DNA of 64,000 nt from Lachnospiraceae bacterium 28-4 (lineage in GTDB: Bacteria > Bacillota > Clostridia > Lachnospirales > Lachnospiraceae): the NCBI GenBank assembly GCA_000403275.2, contig KE159598.1:1003340-1067339 (forward strand). The letters run 5' to 3'. The position numbers were made by a program, and so were the translations under genes. Positions 28,145 through 37,771 of the stretch are shown here, one piece after another. The number at the start of each line of letters is the position of its first letter. Within the stretch, counting starts at the first letter, position 1. A model generated the notes under the pieces. The model saw only the letters and a list, made by a program, of their open reading frames with translations. It was not told the origin of the DNA and ran no database searches.

Positions 28145-28442
28145 GCGGAGAGAAGCCAAAGGGAGCCAAAGCAGCCGGGAAAGGGGCAGGAGGGGAGCCG
28201 GTTTTCTGCTGTTGCTTCCAAGTCAGTAATTTCACTTATGAAATGGCCGAGACCCAAGGGAAAAATTGCCATGGATGGCAATTTTAGGAAACATAGGACA
28301 GGATGTCCGTTGTTTCCAGCCCGATCGGTTTGATAAGATCTGCCCATTTCATTAGTGAAATCTGATTGAAAGCTCCAGCAGAAAACCGGCTCCCCTCCTG
28401 CCCCTTTCCCGGCTGCTTTGGCTCTCTTTGGCTTCTCTCCGC
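28145..28442. repeat. Hairpin element B: 67-bp inverted arms around an inverted copy of the core
   Basis: The arm at 28145-28211 is the reverse complement of 28376-28442 at 66 of 67 positions; a weaker extension pairs 28122-28144 with 28443-28465. The core (28212-28375) is the core of element A in opposite orientation, about 90% identical. The arms of A and B are unrelated to each other except for the inner end, TTTTYTGCTG, next to the core. Confidence 0.95.
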
Positions 28443-28507
28443 CTCAATGCCCATAAAAATTGATTTCCCTGCCGAAGCCTTTTCCCCTTTTATTTCCAAA
28501 GGATATA

Positions 28508-28516
28508 TGCTATACT
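28508..28516 (+). promoter_or_regulatory. Possible extended -10 promoter for the topoisomerase operon
   Basis: TGCTATACT at 28508-28516 has the TGn extension before a TATACT box, 43 nt before the start codon. No good -35 box is seen. Confidence 0.5.
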
Positions 28517-28558
28517 ACAAAATGAATTTTTGGACAACGATAGGAAAGGGTGGAAATC

Positions 28559-30481
28559 ATGGCGAAAGCGGATACCTATGACGCCTCGAAAATAACGGTT
28601 CTGGAAGGACTGGAAGCAGTCAGGAAAAGGCCAGGAATGTATATCGGCAGTGTTTCTTATAAAGGTTTGAACCATCTCATATACGAAATTGTAGACAATG
28701 CCGTGGACGAACATCTGGCCGGTTATTGCGATAAGATAAAAGTGACGCTGGAAGCGGACGGATCGGCGACGGTAGAAGATAACGGCAGGGGGATTCCGGT
28801 AGGAATGCATGAAAAGGGCATCAGCGCGGAACGGCTGGTATTTACCACTTTGCACGCCGGAGGAAAGTTCGATAACTCTTCTTATAAAACGAGCGGGGGC
28901 CTCCATGGGGTAGGTTCCTCCGTCGTAAACGCGCTTTCGGCATATTTGACGGTACAGGTTAAGAACAGCGGTTTTATTTATGAAGATAAATATGAAAGGG
29001 GAAATCCCGTCATTGAATTAAAGGACGGGCTGCTCCCGGTCATTGGGAAAACGAGGGAAACGGGGACGAAAGTGAATTTTCTTCCTGACGATACCATTTT
29101 TGACAGAACGCGTTTCAAAGAGGACGAAGTGAAAAGCCGTCTGCATGAGACGGCATATCTGAACCCTGCGCTTACGATTATCTATGAGGACAGGCGTAAA
29201 AGTCCGGCGGAACATATCGAATATAAAGAGCCGGAGGGCATTACCGGATTTGTCAAGGATATGAACAGATCCAAAGAGACCGTACATGATGTGATCTATT
29301 ATAAAGGGGAAAATGAAAATATTTCTGTGGAGGTCGCTTTCCAGTATGTGAATGAATTTCATGAAAATGTGCTGGGATTTTGCAACAATATCTATAATGC
29401 GGAAGGCGGAACTCATCTGACAGGTTTTAAGACCATGTTCACCAATGTGATCAATACATATGCGAGGGAATTGAATATCCTGAAAGAGAAGGACGTTAAT
29501 TTCACAGGGGCCGACGTGCGCAACGGAATGACGGCGGTAGTGTCCATCAAGCATCCGGATCCCCGGTTTGAGGGACAGACGAAGACGAAGCTGGATAACC
29601 AGGATGCGGCGAAGGTGGTCAGCAAGGTGACGGGGGAAGAGATTGTCCGTTATTTTGACCGCAATCTGGAAATTTTAAAGGCCGTAATCGGCTGTGCGGA
29701 AAAGGCGGCAAAGATACGGAAGACGGAAGAAAAAGCGAAAACAAATATGCTTACAAAACAGAAGTTTTCCTTCGATTCCAATGGAAAACTGGCGAACTGC
29801 GAATCGCGGGATGCTTCCAAATGCGAGATTTTTATTGTAGAGGGGGATTCCGCAGGAGGAAGCGCAAAAACTGCAAGAAATCGTGCATTTCAGGCAATTT
29901 TGCCCATTCGCGGCAAGATTTTGAATGTGGAAAAAGCAAGTATTGATAAAGTTCTTGCAAATGCGGAGATCAAAACAATGATCAATGCCTTTGGCTGCGG
30001 TTTTTCCGAGGGCTATGGAAATGATTTTGATATCTCCAAGCTGCGGTATGACAAGATTATTATTATGGCGGATGCGGATGTGGACGGAGCGCATATTTCC
30101 ACGCTTTTGCTCACCTTGTTCTACCGCTTCATGCCGGAACTGATATATGAAGGACATGTCTATCTTGCCATGCCTCCTTTGTATAAGGCGATGCCGTCAA
30201 AGGGAACGGAAGAATATTTATATGACGATAAGGCGCTGGAAAGATACAGGAAGCGCCATAAAGGGCCTTTTACGCTGCAGCGTTATAAAGGACTAGGAGA
30301 AATGGATGCCGGTCAGTTGTGGGAAACCACGCTGAATCCGGAGACAAGGATTTTGAAACAGGTGGAGATCGAAGACGGCCGTATGGCTTCCGAAGTAACG
30401 GAGATGCTGATGGGGACGGATGTTCCGCCGAGAAAGGCGTTTATTTATGAGCATGCAACGGATGCGGAGCTGGACGTATAA
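28559..30481 (+). CDS. Type IIA DNA topoisomerase subunit B (GyrB/ParE-like)
   Basis: This 640-residue ATPase subunit has the GHKL motifs (EIVDNAVDEH, DNGRGIPV, GGLHGVGSSVVNALS) and TOPRIM motifs (EGDSAGG, PIRGKILN, DADVDGAHI). It strand-passes DNA with the A subunit encoded 25 nt downstream. Length and the partner's truncated tail favour a ParE/topoisomerase IV role, but such proteins are often annotated gyrase in Clostridia. ATG 28559 follows AAAGGGTGG; the in-frame GTG at 28550 is less likely. Confidence 0.9.
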   Translation: MAKADTYDASKITVLEGLEAVRKRPGMYIGSVSYKGLNHLIYEIVDNAVDEHLAGYCDKIKVTLEADGSATVEDNGRGIPVGMHEKGISAERLVFTTLHAGGKFDNSSYKTSGGLHGVGSSVVNALSAYLTVQVKNSGFIYEDKYERGNPVIELKDGLLPVIGKTRETGTKVNFLPDDTIFDRTRFKEDEVKSRLHETAYLNPALTIIYEDRRKSPAEHIEYKEPEGITGFVKDMNRSKETVHDVIYYKGENENISVEVAFQYVNEFHENVLGFCNNIYNAEGGTHLTGFKTMFTNVINTYARELNILKEKDVNFTGADVRNGMTAVVSIKHPDPRFEGQTKTKLDNQDAAKVVSKVTGEEIVRYFDRNLEILKAVIGCAEKAAKIRKTEEKAKTNMLTKQKFSFDSNGKLANCESRDASKCEIFIVEGDSAGGSAKTARNRAFQAILPIRGKILNVEKASIDKVLANAEIKTMINAFGCGFSEGYGNDFDISKLRYDKIIIMADADVDGAHISTLLLTLFYRFMPELIYEGHVYLAMPPLYKAMPSKGTEEYLYDDKALERYRKRHKGPFTLQRYKGLGEMDAGQLWETTLNPETRILKQVEIEDGRMASEVTEMLMGTDVPPRKAFIYEHATDAELDV

Positions 30482-30505
30482 GAAGCGGCATGCCGGGAGG
30501 AAGGA

Positions 30506-32752
30506 ATGACTATGGATGACAGCAGGATTATCAAAACGGAATATTCGGAAGTCATGCAGAAATCTTATATTGATTATGCGATGAGTGTTATTATTGCGAG
30601 AGCGCTTCCCGATGTGAGGGACGGGTTAAAACCGGTGCAGAGGAGAACTCTGTACGACATGCATGAACTTGGCATAAAGTATGATAAGCCTTACAGAAAA
30701 AGCGCCCGTATCGTAGGGGATACGATGGGTAAATACCATCCCCACGGGGACAGTTCCATTTACGAAGCGCTGGTAGTCATGACGCAGGAATTTAAAAAAG
30801 GCATGCCGCTTGTGGATGGGCATGGAAATTTTGGCAATATGGAGGGCGACGGGGCGGCGGCCATGCGTTATACGGAAGCGAGATTGCAGAAGGTAACGCA
30901 GGAGTCTTTTTTAGCCGATCTGGACAAGGATGTGGTGGACTTTTTGCCCAACTTTGACGAGACGGAAAGGGAGCCTTCCGTACTTCCTGCCAAGATTCCC
31001 AATCTGCTCGTCAACGGCTCCGAGGGAATTGCGGTCGGCATGGCCACCAGCATTCCTCCCCACAATCTGTCGGAAGTGATCGATGCGGCCAAAGCATATA
31101 TGAAGAATCCTGAGATTACGGTAAAGGAGTTAATGAAGTATGTGAAGGGGCCTGATTTTCCGACTGGCGGAATCGTTATTAATAAGGATGACCTGCTTTC
31201 CATTTATGAAACGGGAACGGGAAAGATAAAAATCAGGGGAAAAGTGGAAACCGAGAAGGCGAAAGGCGGCAAGACGAATGTAGTGATTACGGAGATACCC
31301 TATCCTATGATCGGTGCCAATATCGGCAAGTTCCTTTCCGATGTGGCCGGACTTGCGGAAACGAAAAAGACCCAGGATATTACGGATATTTCCAATCAGT
31401 CTTCCAAGGAAGGAATCCGTATTGTCATAGAACTGAAAAAGGATGCGGATGTTGATCATTTTATCAATATGCTGTACAAAAAAACGCGTCTGGAGGATAC
31501 TTTTGGCGTCAATATGCTGGCGATTTCCGACGGAAGGCCGGAGACAATGGGATTAAAGCAGATCATCAAGGCTAATGTTGATTTTCAGTTTGAAGTGGCC
31601 GGCAGAAAATATAAAACTCTTCTGGAAAAAGAACTGGAACGCAGGGAAGTACAGGAAGGTCTGATCAAGGCGTGCAATGTCATCGATCTGATCATAGAGA
31701 TCCTGCGGGGGAGCAAAGACCGGGCGATGGTGAAAACGTGTCTGGTGGAGGGAAAGACGGAAGGCATCAAGTTTAAGTCAAAAGAATCAAAGATTATGGC
31801 CGCCCAGTTAAGATTTACTGAGAAACAGGCGAATGCCATACTGGATATGCGGTTGTATAAACTGATTGGCCTGGAACTGGAAGCGCTGATCAAAGAACAC
31901 GAAGAAACCATGGCAAATATTTATCGTTATGAAGAGATTTTGGAGCGCAGGGATTCCATGGCACAGGTGATTATGAATGAACTGGACGCCATAAAGAAGG
32001 AATATGGAAAGCCCCGCCGGACAGTGGTGGAAAACGGGGAAGAGGCCGTCTATGAAGAAAAGAAAATAGAAGAAATGGAAGTTATGTGCCTGGTCGATCG
32101 TTTCGGCTATGTAAAAACGGTGGATATGCCCACTTATGAACGGAATAAGGAAGCGGCGGACTCGGAAAATAAGTTTGTATTTTCTTGTAAGAATACGGGG
32201 CGGATCTGCGTTTTTACCAATACGGGACAGCTGCATACGATTAAAGTCATAGACCTTCCTTTTGGAAAATTCCGCGATAAAGGAGTTCCTTTGGATAATG
32301 TCAGCAATTACAGCGCGGAAAAGGAAACGGTTCTCTTTATAACGGAACAGTCGCAGCTGAATTTGTATCGGGTGGTTTTTGCCACCAGACTTTCCATGCT
32401 AAAAATTGTGGACGGCGGGGAATTCGATGTATCCAAGCGTACTGTGGCGGCCACTAAGCTGCAGGAGGGGGATGAGGTGGTTTCCGTAACTATCTTAAAG
32501 GAACAGACGAATATTGTTTTGCGGACGGAGGGCGGATATTTTCTGCGTTTTCCGATCGAAGAGATTCCCGAAAAGAAAAAAGGGGCCGTGGGAGTCCGGG
32601 GAATGAAGCTTACAGGAAAAGATTATGTGGAAAAGGTATATTATACGCAAAATGCCGTAGAACAATCCATCGAATACAAGGGAAAAACGATAGAATTGAA
32701 TAAGCTGAAGGCCGGAAAAAGGGATACAAAAGGCGTAAAGCCCAGGATTTGA
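30506..32752 (+). CDS. Type IIA DNA topoisomerase subunit A (ParC/GyrA-like)
   Basis: This 748-residue subunit cuts and rejoins DNA. It contains the QRRTLYDM region, the quinolone region [14 protein letters not shown] (Ser kept at the usual resistance position, Glu at the acidic one), and the catalytic Tyr in AMRYTEARL. The C-terminal wheel is present, but the GyrA box (QRRGGKG type) is missing; [13 protein letters not shown] stands near that place in the last blade. That points to topoisomerase IV-like activity rather than supercoiling. GGGAGGAAGGA precedes the start. Confidence 0.9.
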   Translation: MTMDDSRIIKTEYSEVMQKSYIDYAMSVIIARALPDVRDGLKPVQRRTLYDMHELGIKYDKPYRKSARIVGDTMGKYHPHGDSSIYEALVVMTQEFKKGMPLVDGHGNFGNMEGDGAAAMRYTEARLQKVTQESFLADLDKDVVDFLPNFDETEREPSVLPAKIPNLLVNGSEGIAVGMATSIPPHNLSEVIDAAKAYMKNPEITVKELMKYVKGPDFPTGGIVINKDDLLSIYETGTGKIKIRGKVETEKAKGGKTNVVITEIPYPMIGANIGKFLSDVAGLAETKKTQDITDISNQSSKEGIRIVIELKKDADVDHFINMLYKKTRLEDTFGVNMLAISDGRPETMGLKQIIKANVDFQFEVAGRKYKTLLEKELERREVQEGLIKACNVIDLIIEILRGSKDRAMVKTCLVEGKTEGIKFKSKESKIMAAQLRFTEKQANAILDMRLYKLIGLELEALIKEHEETMANIYRYEEILERRDSMAQVIMNELDAIKKEYGKPRRTVVENGEEAVYEEKKIEEMEVMCLVDRFGYVKTVDMPTYERNKEAADSENKFVFSCKNTGRICVFTNTGQLHTIKVIDLPFGKFRDKGVPLDNVSNYSAEKETVLFITEQSQLNLYRVVFATRLSMLKIVDGGEFDVSKRTVAATKLQEGDEVVSVTILKEQTNIVLRTEGGYFLRFPIEEIPEKKKGAVGVRGMKLTGKDYVEKVYYTQNAVEQSIEYKGKTIELNKLKAGKRDTKGVKPRI

Positions 32753-32783
32753 CAACATTTCTGCTTCCTTTTCCTAAAAAGGA

Positions 32784-32812
32784 TTGACCGGAAACAAAGA
32801 AAAGATTATGAT
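32784..32812 (+). promoter_or_regulatory. Probable sigma-A promoter for rsmD-coaD
   Basis: TTGACC (32784-32789) and TATGAT (32807-32812) are 17 nt apart, 42 nt before the rsmD start. Confidence 0.8.
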
Positions 32813-32853
32813 GATAGAAAAAGATAAATGCTGAAAGGATAAAGGGATCGATT

Positions 32854-33417
32854 ATGAGAGTAATTGCGGGAACGGCAAGAAGCCTTCCTTTGAAAACGCC
32901 GGAAGGAACGGATACCAGGCCGACTACGGACAGGATCAAAGAAACTCTGTTTAATATGCTTCAGCCTTATCTTATGGACTGCGTATTTATCGATTTGTTC
33001 AGCGGGAGCGGGGGCATAGGCATAGAGGCTTTGAGCAGAGGGGCGAGACATGCGTATTTTGTGGAAAATAACAGAAATGCCATCTCCTGTATCCAGCATA
33101 ATATAGCTTTTACGAAGATGGGGGAAAAAGCGACTCTTTTGAAGCAGGATGTTTTCGGGGCGCTGTCCCTTATCAGGGAAAAGGAAGCGGATATTGTTTT
33201 TCTGGATCCTCCTTATGGGGAAGGTTATGAGAGGAAAGCGCTGGCCTTGCTGGCGGACAAGCCCTATGTGACAGAAAGGACATGGATCGTGATAGAGGCG
33301 GAGCTTATGGAAGACTTTTCCTTTGTAGGAGAACTCGGATTTGAAATCGAAAAGGAAAAAAGATATAAGTCGAATAAGCATGTATTTGTGCGAAAGGAGC
33401 AAGGGGAAAAAGGATGA
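32854..33417 (+). CDS. rsmD: 16S rRNA (guanine966-N2)-methyltransferase RsmD
   Basis: This 187-residue SAM-dependent enzyme has the opening [10 protein letters not shown], the [14 protein letters not shown] stretch, motif [21 protein letters not shown] and the catalytic DPPY. It methylates G966 of 16S rRNA. Its stop overlaps the coaD start by 4 nt, the common rsmD-coaD pairing. Confidence 0.95.
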   Translation: MRVIAGTARSLPLKTPEGTDTRPTTDRIKETLFNMLQPYLMDCVFIDLFSGSGGIGIEALSRGARHAYFVENNRNAISCIQHNIAFTKMGEKATLLKQDVFGALSLIREKEADIVFLDPPYGEGYERKALALLADKPYVTERTWIVIEAELMEDFSFVGELGFEIEKEKRYKSNKHVFVRKEQGEKG

Positions 33418-33899
33418 AGGCTGCGATCTATCCGGGGAGTTTTGATCCGGTTACTTACGGGCATCTTGACGTAATTCGTCGTGCAGCGGATATTTTTGAC
33501 GAATTAACAGTAAGTGTGCTGAACAATCATTTAAAGACTCCATTGTTTTCTGTGGAGGAACGTGTTAAGATATTAGAAGAAGCGACGAAAGATATTCCGA
33601 ATGTGAAAGTGGATTTTTTTAGTGGCTTATTAATTGATTATGCCCAAAAAAAGGGTGTACATGTGGCGATCCGTGGGCTTCGGGCCATCACCGACTTTGA
33701 ATATGAATTGCAGATCGCCCAGACGAATAAATTGCTTTCCAAAGGGGAATTGGATACTGTATTTTTGACTACCAGTCTGGAATATGCGTATTTGAGTTCC
33801 AGCAGCGTGAAAGAAATTGCCAGTTTCAACGGAGATATAACGATGTGCGTTCCTGAATTTGTGGCGCGGCTGATCTATAAAAAATACGGACACGGATAA
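33414..33899 (+). CDS. coaD: Phosphopantetheine adenylyltransferase
   Basis: This 161-residue enzyme makes dephospho-CoA from phosphopantetheine and ATP. The nucleotidyltransferase motif is [14 protein letters not shown], and the second motif lies in [14 protein letters not shown]. Length is normal. It is coupled to rsmD upstream and to the coiled-coil gene downstream. Confidence 0.97.
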   Translation: MKAAIYPGSFDPVTYGHLDVIRRAADIFDELTVSVLNNHLKTPLFSVEERVKILEEATKDIPNVKVDFFSGLLIDYAQKKGVHVAIRGLRAITDFEYELQIAQTNKLLSKGELDTVFLTTSLEYAYLSSSSVKEIASFNGDITMCVPEFVARLIYKKYGHG

Positions 33900-33943
33900 T
33901 GCTGCTGAAAAATGACGGCGGCAGTAGTGGGAGAGGTTACTTT

Positions 33944-34555
33944 ATGAGTAGTAGGATTGAACAGTTGATCGACGAGATCGAAGAGTACATTGAAAATTGT
34001 AAGTATCAGGCATTATCCAATACGAAAATTATCGTAAATAAGGAAGAGATCGACGAATTGCTGCGAGAACTTCGGATGAAGACCCCTGATGAAATTAAGC
34101 GTTATCAGAAAATCATCAGCAATAAAGAAGCTATTTTAAGCGACGCCAGATCAAAAGCCGAAGCGTTGATCAATGAAGCGACCGTACATACCAATGAACT
34201 TATCAATGAGCATGAGATCATGCAGCAGGCGTATGCACAGGCAAACGAGGTGGTGACGCTGGCCAGCCATCAGGCACAGGATATCCTGGATAACGCTACC
34301 ATAGAGGCGAATAATATGAGGGCGGCCGCGATCCAGTATACGGATGAAATGCTGGCAAACCTGGAAAACCTGATGATGCAGACGGTGAATATGACAGCCT
34401 CGCATTATGAGAGTTTTATTAATAATTTGAATGGCTATGCGGAAATCATCAGAACAAACCGGGCGGATCTGCATCCTCAGGAGACGGATCTTCTGCTTGG
34501 CGGGGCCGGAGATGGGGATGGCGGGGAATCCTTGAATTTGGATTTGCTGAAATAA
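33944..34555 (+). CDS. Coiled-coil protein downstream of coaD (ATPase subunit H-like)
   Basis: This 203-residue soluble protein is helical and rich in Ala, Glu and Asn, with a coiled coil through residues about 25-150 and a Gly/Asp-rich tail. It resembles the loosely defined V-type ATPase subunit H or DivIVA-like proteins often found after coaD in this group, but no function is established. ATG 33944 has GGGAGAGG 7 nt upstream; the ATG at 33899 on the coaD stop would add 15 residues. Confidence 0.7.
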   Translation: MSSRIEQLIDEIEEYIENCKYQALSNTKIIVNKEEIDELLRELRMKTPDEIKRYQKIISNKEAILSDARSKAEALINEATVHTNELINEHEIMQQAYAQANEVVTLASHQAQDILDNATIEANNMRAAAIQYTDEMLANLENLMMQTVNMTASHYESFINNLNGYAEIIRTNRADLHPQETDLLLGGAGDGDGGESLNLDLLK

Positions 34556-34613
34556 TAAATGGAGTATAGCTTTTCGCATGTAACCCTTGCGGGCATAAAC
34601 AACGGTGGGAGAG

Positions 34614-34647
34614 CCGGTTTCGCTTACAATGACGAAACCGGTTTTTT
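34614..34647 (+). terminator. Terminator after the rsmD-coaD operon
   Basis: CCGGTTTCG (34614-34622) pairs with CGAAACCGG (34633-34641) across a 10-nt loop and is followed by six T. Confidence 0.92.
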
Positions 34648-34679
34648 GTGAATCGTATAAATTTTAATTAAGGAGTAAT

Positions 34680-36008
34680 ATGAAGATTATTCGAAAAGTG
34701 ATGTTGGCGTTCCTTATGGGGCTGTTTTTTTTATATGGAAAAAGTATTCCGGCACATGGGGCGCAGCCCGTTGTCGTTGCGATCGACCCGGGGCATGGAG
34801 GGGAAAATCTGGGGGCTGAGTGCAACGGATATACGGAAAAAAACCTGACAATGATCGTTGCCCTGGCGATGAAGGAAGAACTGGAGAAATACGAAGGGAT
34901 CGAAGTATATCTGACCCGTGAGGGGGATAAGGATATGAGCCTGGAGGAGCGGGCGGAGTTTGCAGCATCTAAAAATGCGGATTTTCTCTTCTGCCTTCAC
35001 TTTAATATGTCTGCGGAGCATGATTTGTTCGGTTCGGAGGTGTGGGTTTCTGCTTTTGGGGAGGAGCATCAGGAAGGATATTCATTTGCCAGCGGGGAAA
35101 TGGAACTTTTGGAAGAGATGGGCTTGTATCCGAGGGGGATCAAGACAAGGCTGAACGACAGAGGGGAGGATTATTATGGCATTATCCGGCATTCTACGGC
35201 CAGGGGAATTCCTTCTGCGCTTATCGAGCATTGCCATCTGGATCAGGAGAACGACACGTCTTTTTATACTTCGGGGGAAGGGTTGGAAAGGCTGGGCATT
35301 CTGGATGCGACCGCAGTCGCAAGATATTACGGCCTGAAGTCCGAGATTTTGGGCGTGGATTATAGCGGTTGGCCCAAAGTGGAGATACCGGTTCCGGCCG
35401 GCGCGGTGAAACCGGATTTGACGGAGCCGGATGTTTGTATGATCGATGTCGGGGATGTGAATACGGAAACGGGAGATATCGAGGTTTCCGTTTATGCCTC
35501 GGATTATGACAGTTATCTCCTTTATTACAGTTATAGCTGGGATGGAGGGAAAAATTTTTCCGATCTACAGAAATGGGAGCCGCGCAGTGCGGATAATCTT
35601 ACGTTTACCATGAAAGCGCCGCCGGGAACGATGCCTGAAGTGGTGGTGAAAGTTTATAATAAGTACGATATAAAAACGGAGAGCAATCATGTGTATCTGC
35701 CTTCTATCGCTTCGGAGAAAGAGAGGGAGGAAGAATCAGGGATGGAGGCCGCAGCCGGGGATACGGCGGAAGAGGATGCAGCCGGGGAAGCTGTGGAGGC
35801 TGGGATTATGAAGGCCAAAAACCCGGCGGATAACGGGAAAGAGGCTGGAAAAAGCGGGAAAGGAGAAGCGCCGGAAGTGACGTTCTTTTATTTCCTCCAA
35901 GTGGCCTTTTTATGTGTCGCTATCCTTTTTGTGCTGTTGATGCTGGCGGGCATCCTCATGAGAGGCCACATCCCCTTTTGGGGATGTGGGTCAAAGAAGA
36001 AAAGATGA
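34680..36008 (+). CDS. N-acetylmuramoyl-L-alanine amidase with C-terminal membrane anchor
   Basis: This 442-residue protein has a signal/anchor segment (about residues 7-27), an Amidase_3 domain (about 30-220) with zinc ligands in DPGHGG, the LHFNMS loop and the catalytic Glu in SALIEHCHL, then a beta domain, a Glu/Ala-rich linker and a second membrane helix (about 401-427). It would cut the peptide stem from muramic acid at the cell surface. The C-terminal helix is unusual for secreted amidases. Its last 18 nt overlap the converging ylbJ gene. Confidence 0.9.
   Translation: MKIIRKVMLAFLMGLFFLYGKSIPAHGAQPVVVAIDPGHGGENLGAECNGYTEKNLTMIVALAMKEELEKYEGIEVYLTREGDKDMSLEERAEFAASKNADFLFCLHFNMSAEHDLFGSEVWVSAFGEEHQEGYSFASGEMELLEEMGLYPRGIKTRLNDRGEDYYGIIRHSTARGIPSALIEHCHLDQENDTSFYTSGEGLERLGILDATAVARYYGLKSEILGVDYSGWPKVEIPVPAGAVKPDLTEPDVCMIDVGDVNTETGDIEVSVYASDYDSYLLYYSYSWDGGKNFSDLQKWEPRSADNLTFTMKAPPGTMPEVVVKVYNKYDIKTESNHVYLPSIASEKEREEESGMEAAAGDTAEEDAAGEAVEAGIMKAKNPADNGKEAGKSGKGEAPEVTFFYFLQVAFLCVAILFVLLMLAGILMRGHIPFWGCGSKKKR
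35966..35989. terminator. Hairpin between converging genes, possible bidirectional terminator
   Basis: CCACATCCCC (35966-35975) pairs perfectly with GGGGATGTGG (35980-35989), loop TTTT. It lies inside the amidase 3' end and immediately after the ylbJ stop. Neither side has a T run, so termination is uncertain. Confidence 0.45.
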
Positions 36009-36977
36009 CGGAAAAAATAGATACCAAAGGACGTAATAGCACAACGTGACGGCGGAAAGAATCAGTTTATGGGATACGTAGTCTTTTAAGGAGAGATCCG
36101 TTTCTTTTATCATGCTATAGGTTTGGGCAATACAGGAAAAACCGCCGAAGGGAAGCAGGAGCAGAACAAGGAGCGGTGACCGGTTCCCTATGCGGCTGAT
36201 GCCGCTTGTGATTTCCAACAGGCAGTTCAGAGCTGCTTCAGGATCGCCGCCGATATCGCCGGTTATTTTGAACAATGTCTGCGGAACGAGGTTGAGGAGA
36301 TTGAAAAGAACCATGTATCCGCCCAGCCTGGATATGCCATACAGGCCGGACAGGATAGAGTCGTCTAGGGTGTCCAGCAGAGATGCCGGTGAGGCTCCTT
36401 CTGCAGCAGAGAGAATATTTTTCAGTTTGCGCACGGGCCGGATACAAGGCATAGGGATACGGTTCCGGTAAAAGGTATATCTTAAGAAGATACCATAACA
36501 GAGGGGAAGCCCGTACATGCCAAAAAGATAGGGGGCGGTAAGTTCCAGGCCAATCGTCGGAAGGACAAAGCTGATGAAATAAATGGGGCCGATATTGTTG
36601 CAGAAGGCCAGCAGATAGGAGGCCTCCGACCTGGAGAGCTTATGGCTTGCGTACAACTGGGCGATGACTCGGGCTCCCATGGGGAAGCCGCAGAGGAACC
36701 CGATCGTAACGGCATAGAGTCCGTTAAGACTTATCCTGAGAAGGGGCGTGAGTACAGGACTGATGATTTTTACCACATGCTCCGTCAGGTTCAGGCGTAT
36801 CATAATGCCGGATAATATCATAAAGGGGAGAAGGGTAGGAACCATCCGATTGAACCAAAGCTGCAGACCGGTCAGGGAAAACGCCAGGCTTTCTTTCGGA
36901 TAAACGAGCAGCATGCCTGTCAGGATAAGAAACAAAAGAGTGATGGTTTTGCTTTTTTTATTGGATAGTTTCATCAT
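35991..36977 (-). CDS. ylbJ: YlbJ-like sporulation integral membrane protein
   Basis: This 328-residue protein has about eight membrane helices and the nucleoside-recognition (Gate) pattern: NRMVPTLLPFMILSG, GFLCGFPMGARVIAQLY and LLPFGGFSCIAQT. YlbJ is a sigma-E-controlled sporulation protein in Bacillus. The start MMKL at 36977 has a weak ribosome site. It converges on the amidase gene and diverges from rsuA; the 95-nt divergent gap shows no clear promoter. Confidence 0.87.
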   Translation of the reverse strand: MMKLSNKKSKTITLLFLILTGMLLVYPKESLAFSLTGLQLWFNRMVPTLLPFMILSGIMIRLNLTEHVVKIISPVLTPLLRISLNGLYAVTIGFLCGFPMGARVIAQLYASHKLSRSEASYLLAFCNNIGPIYFISFVLPTIGLELTAPYLFGMYGLPLCYGIFLRYTFYRNRIPMPCIRPVRKLKNILSAAEGASPASLLDTLDDSILSGLYGISRLGGYMVLFNLLNLVPQTLFKITGDIGGDPEAALNCLLEITSGISRIGNRSPLLVLLLLPFGGFSCIAQTYSMIKETDLSLKDYVSHKLILSAVTLCYYVLWYLFFPSSFLL

Positions 36978-37072
36978 AGTGATTACCGGATCTTATATCG
37001 CAAAATAGTTATTACCAATATATGAAAAACGTTAAAAAGTAGAAGTGGATCGGAAAGGGAAACGGTGGGCAG

Positions 37073-37771
37073 ATGCTTCGTCTGGATAAATTTTTAAGCG
37101 GTGCCAATCTGGGAAGCCGCAGTCAGGTAAAGGAATATTTAAAACAAGGGCTGGTGAGGGTGAACGGCGAAGTCGTCCGGAAACCGGAATATAAGATCGA
37201 GGAAGGAAAGGATCGGGTATCTTTCCGGGAGAAAGAAATCATATATAAAAAATATGTGTATTATATGCTGAATAAACCGCAGGGAGTTGTGTCCGCTACA
37301 AGGGACCGCATGCATGGAACGGTGTCGGATCTTTTAAAGGATACCGGATATGGAGATTTGTTTCCGGTTGGAAGGCTGGACAGGGATACGGAGGGGCTGT
37401 TGATTATGACAAACGACGGAGGCCTGGCTCACGATCTTCTTTCCCCGAAAAAACATGTGAAGAAAGTCTATTATGTGGAGACGGCAAGGCCTCTGTCGGA
37501 AGAAGGCAGAAAGGCGCTGGAAAAAGGCGTGGATATTGGGGAAGAGAAGCCTTCTTTGCCGGCGAAGGCGGAACGGATATCGGATACCAGCATTTATCTG
37601 ACGATAACGGAAGGAAAATACCATCAGGTAAAGCGAATGCTGCATGCGGTGGAAAATGAGGTGGCTTACCTGAAAAGAACCGCCATGGGCGGACTTTTTC
37701 TGGATGAAAACCTTCCCTGTGGGAGTTACAGGGAATTAACGGAAGAAGAAGTGAGGAAGATGAGAGAATGA
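37073..37771 (+). CDS. 16S rRNA pseudouridine synthase, RsuA family
   Basis: This 232-residue protein has an N-terminal S4 RNA-binding domain (LRLDKFLSGANLGSRSQVKEYL), a NKPQGVVSA stretch and the catalytic Asp in PVGRLDRDTEGLLI. The tail LKRTAMGGLFL is of RsuA rather than RluB/RluF type, suggesting U516 of 16S rRNA as target. It overlaps the transglutaminase gene by 4 nt. Confidence 0.9.
   Translation: MLRLDKFLSGANLGSRSQVKEYLKQGLVRVNGEVVRKPEYKIEEGKDRVSFREKEIIYKKYVYYMLNKPQGVVSATRDRMHGTVSDLLKDTGYGDLFPVGRLDRDTEGLLIMTNDGGLAHDLLSPKKHVKKVYYVETARPLSEEGRKALEKGVDIGEEKPSLPAKAERISDTSIYLTITEGKYHQVKRMLHAVENEVAYLKRTAMGGLFLDENLPCGSYRELTEEEVRKMRE

Noticed and set aside
27724..28558. Several open frames of 60-170 codons on both strands
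   Set aside because: They are readings of the inverted arms and duplicated core; similar peptides arise from both copies because of the repeat, not because of coding conservation.
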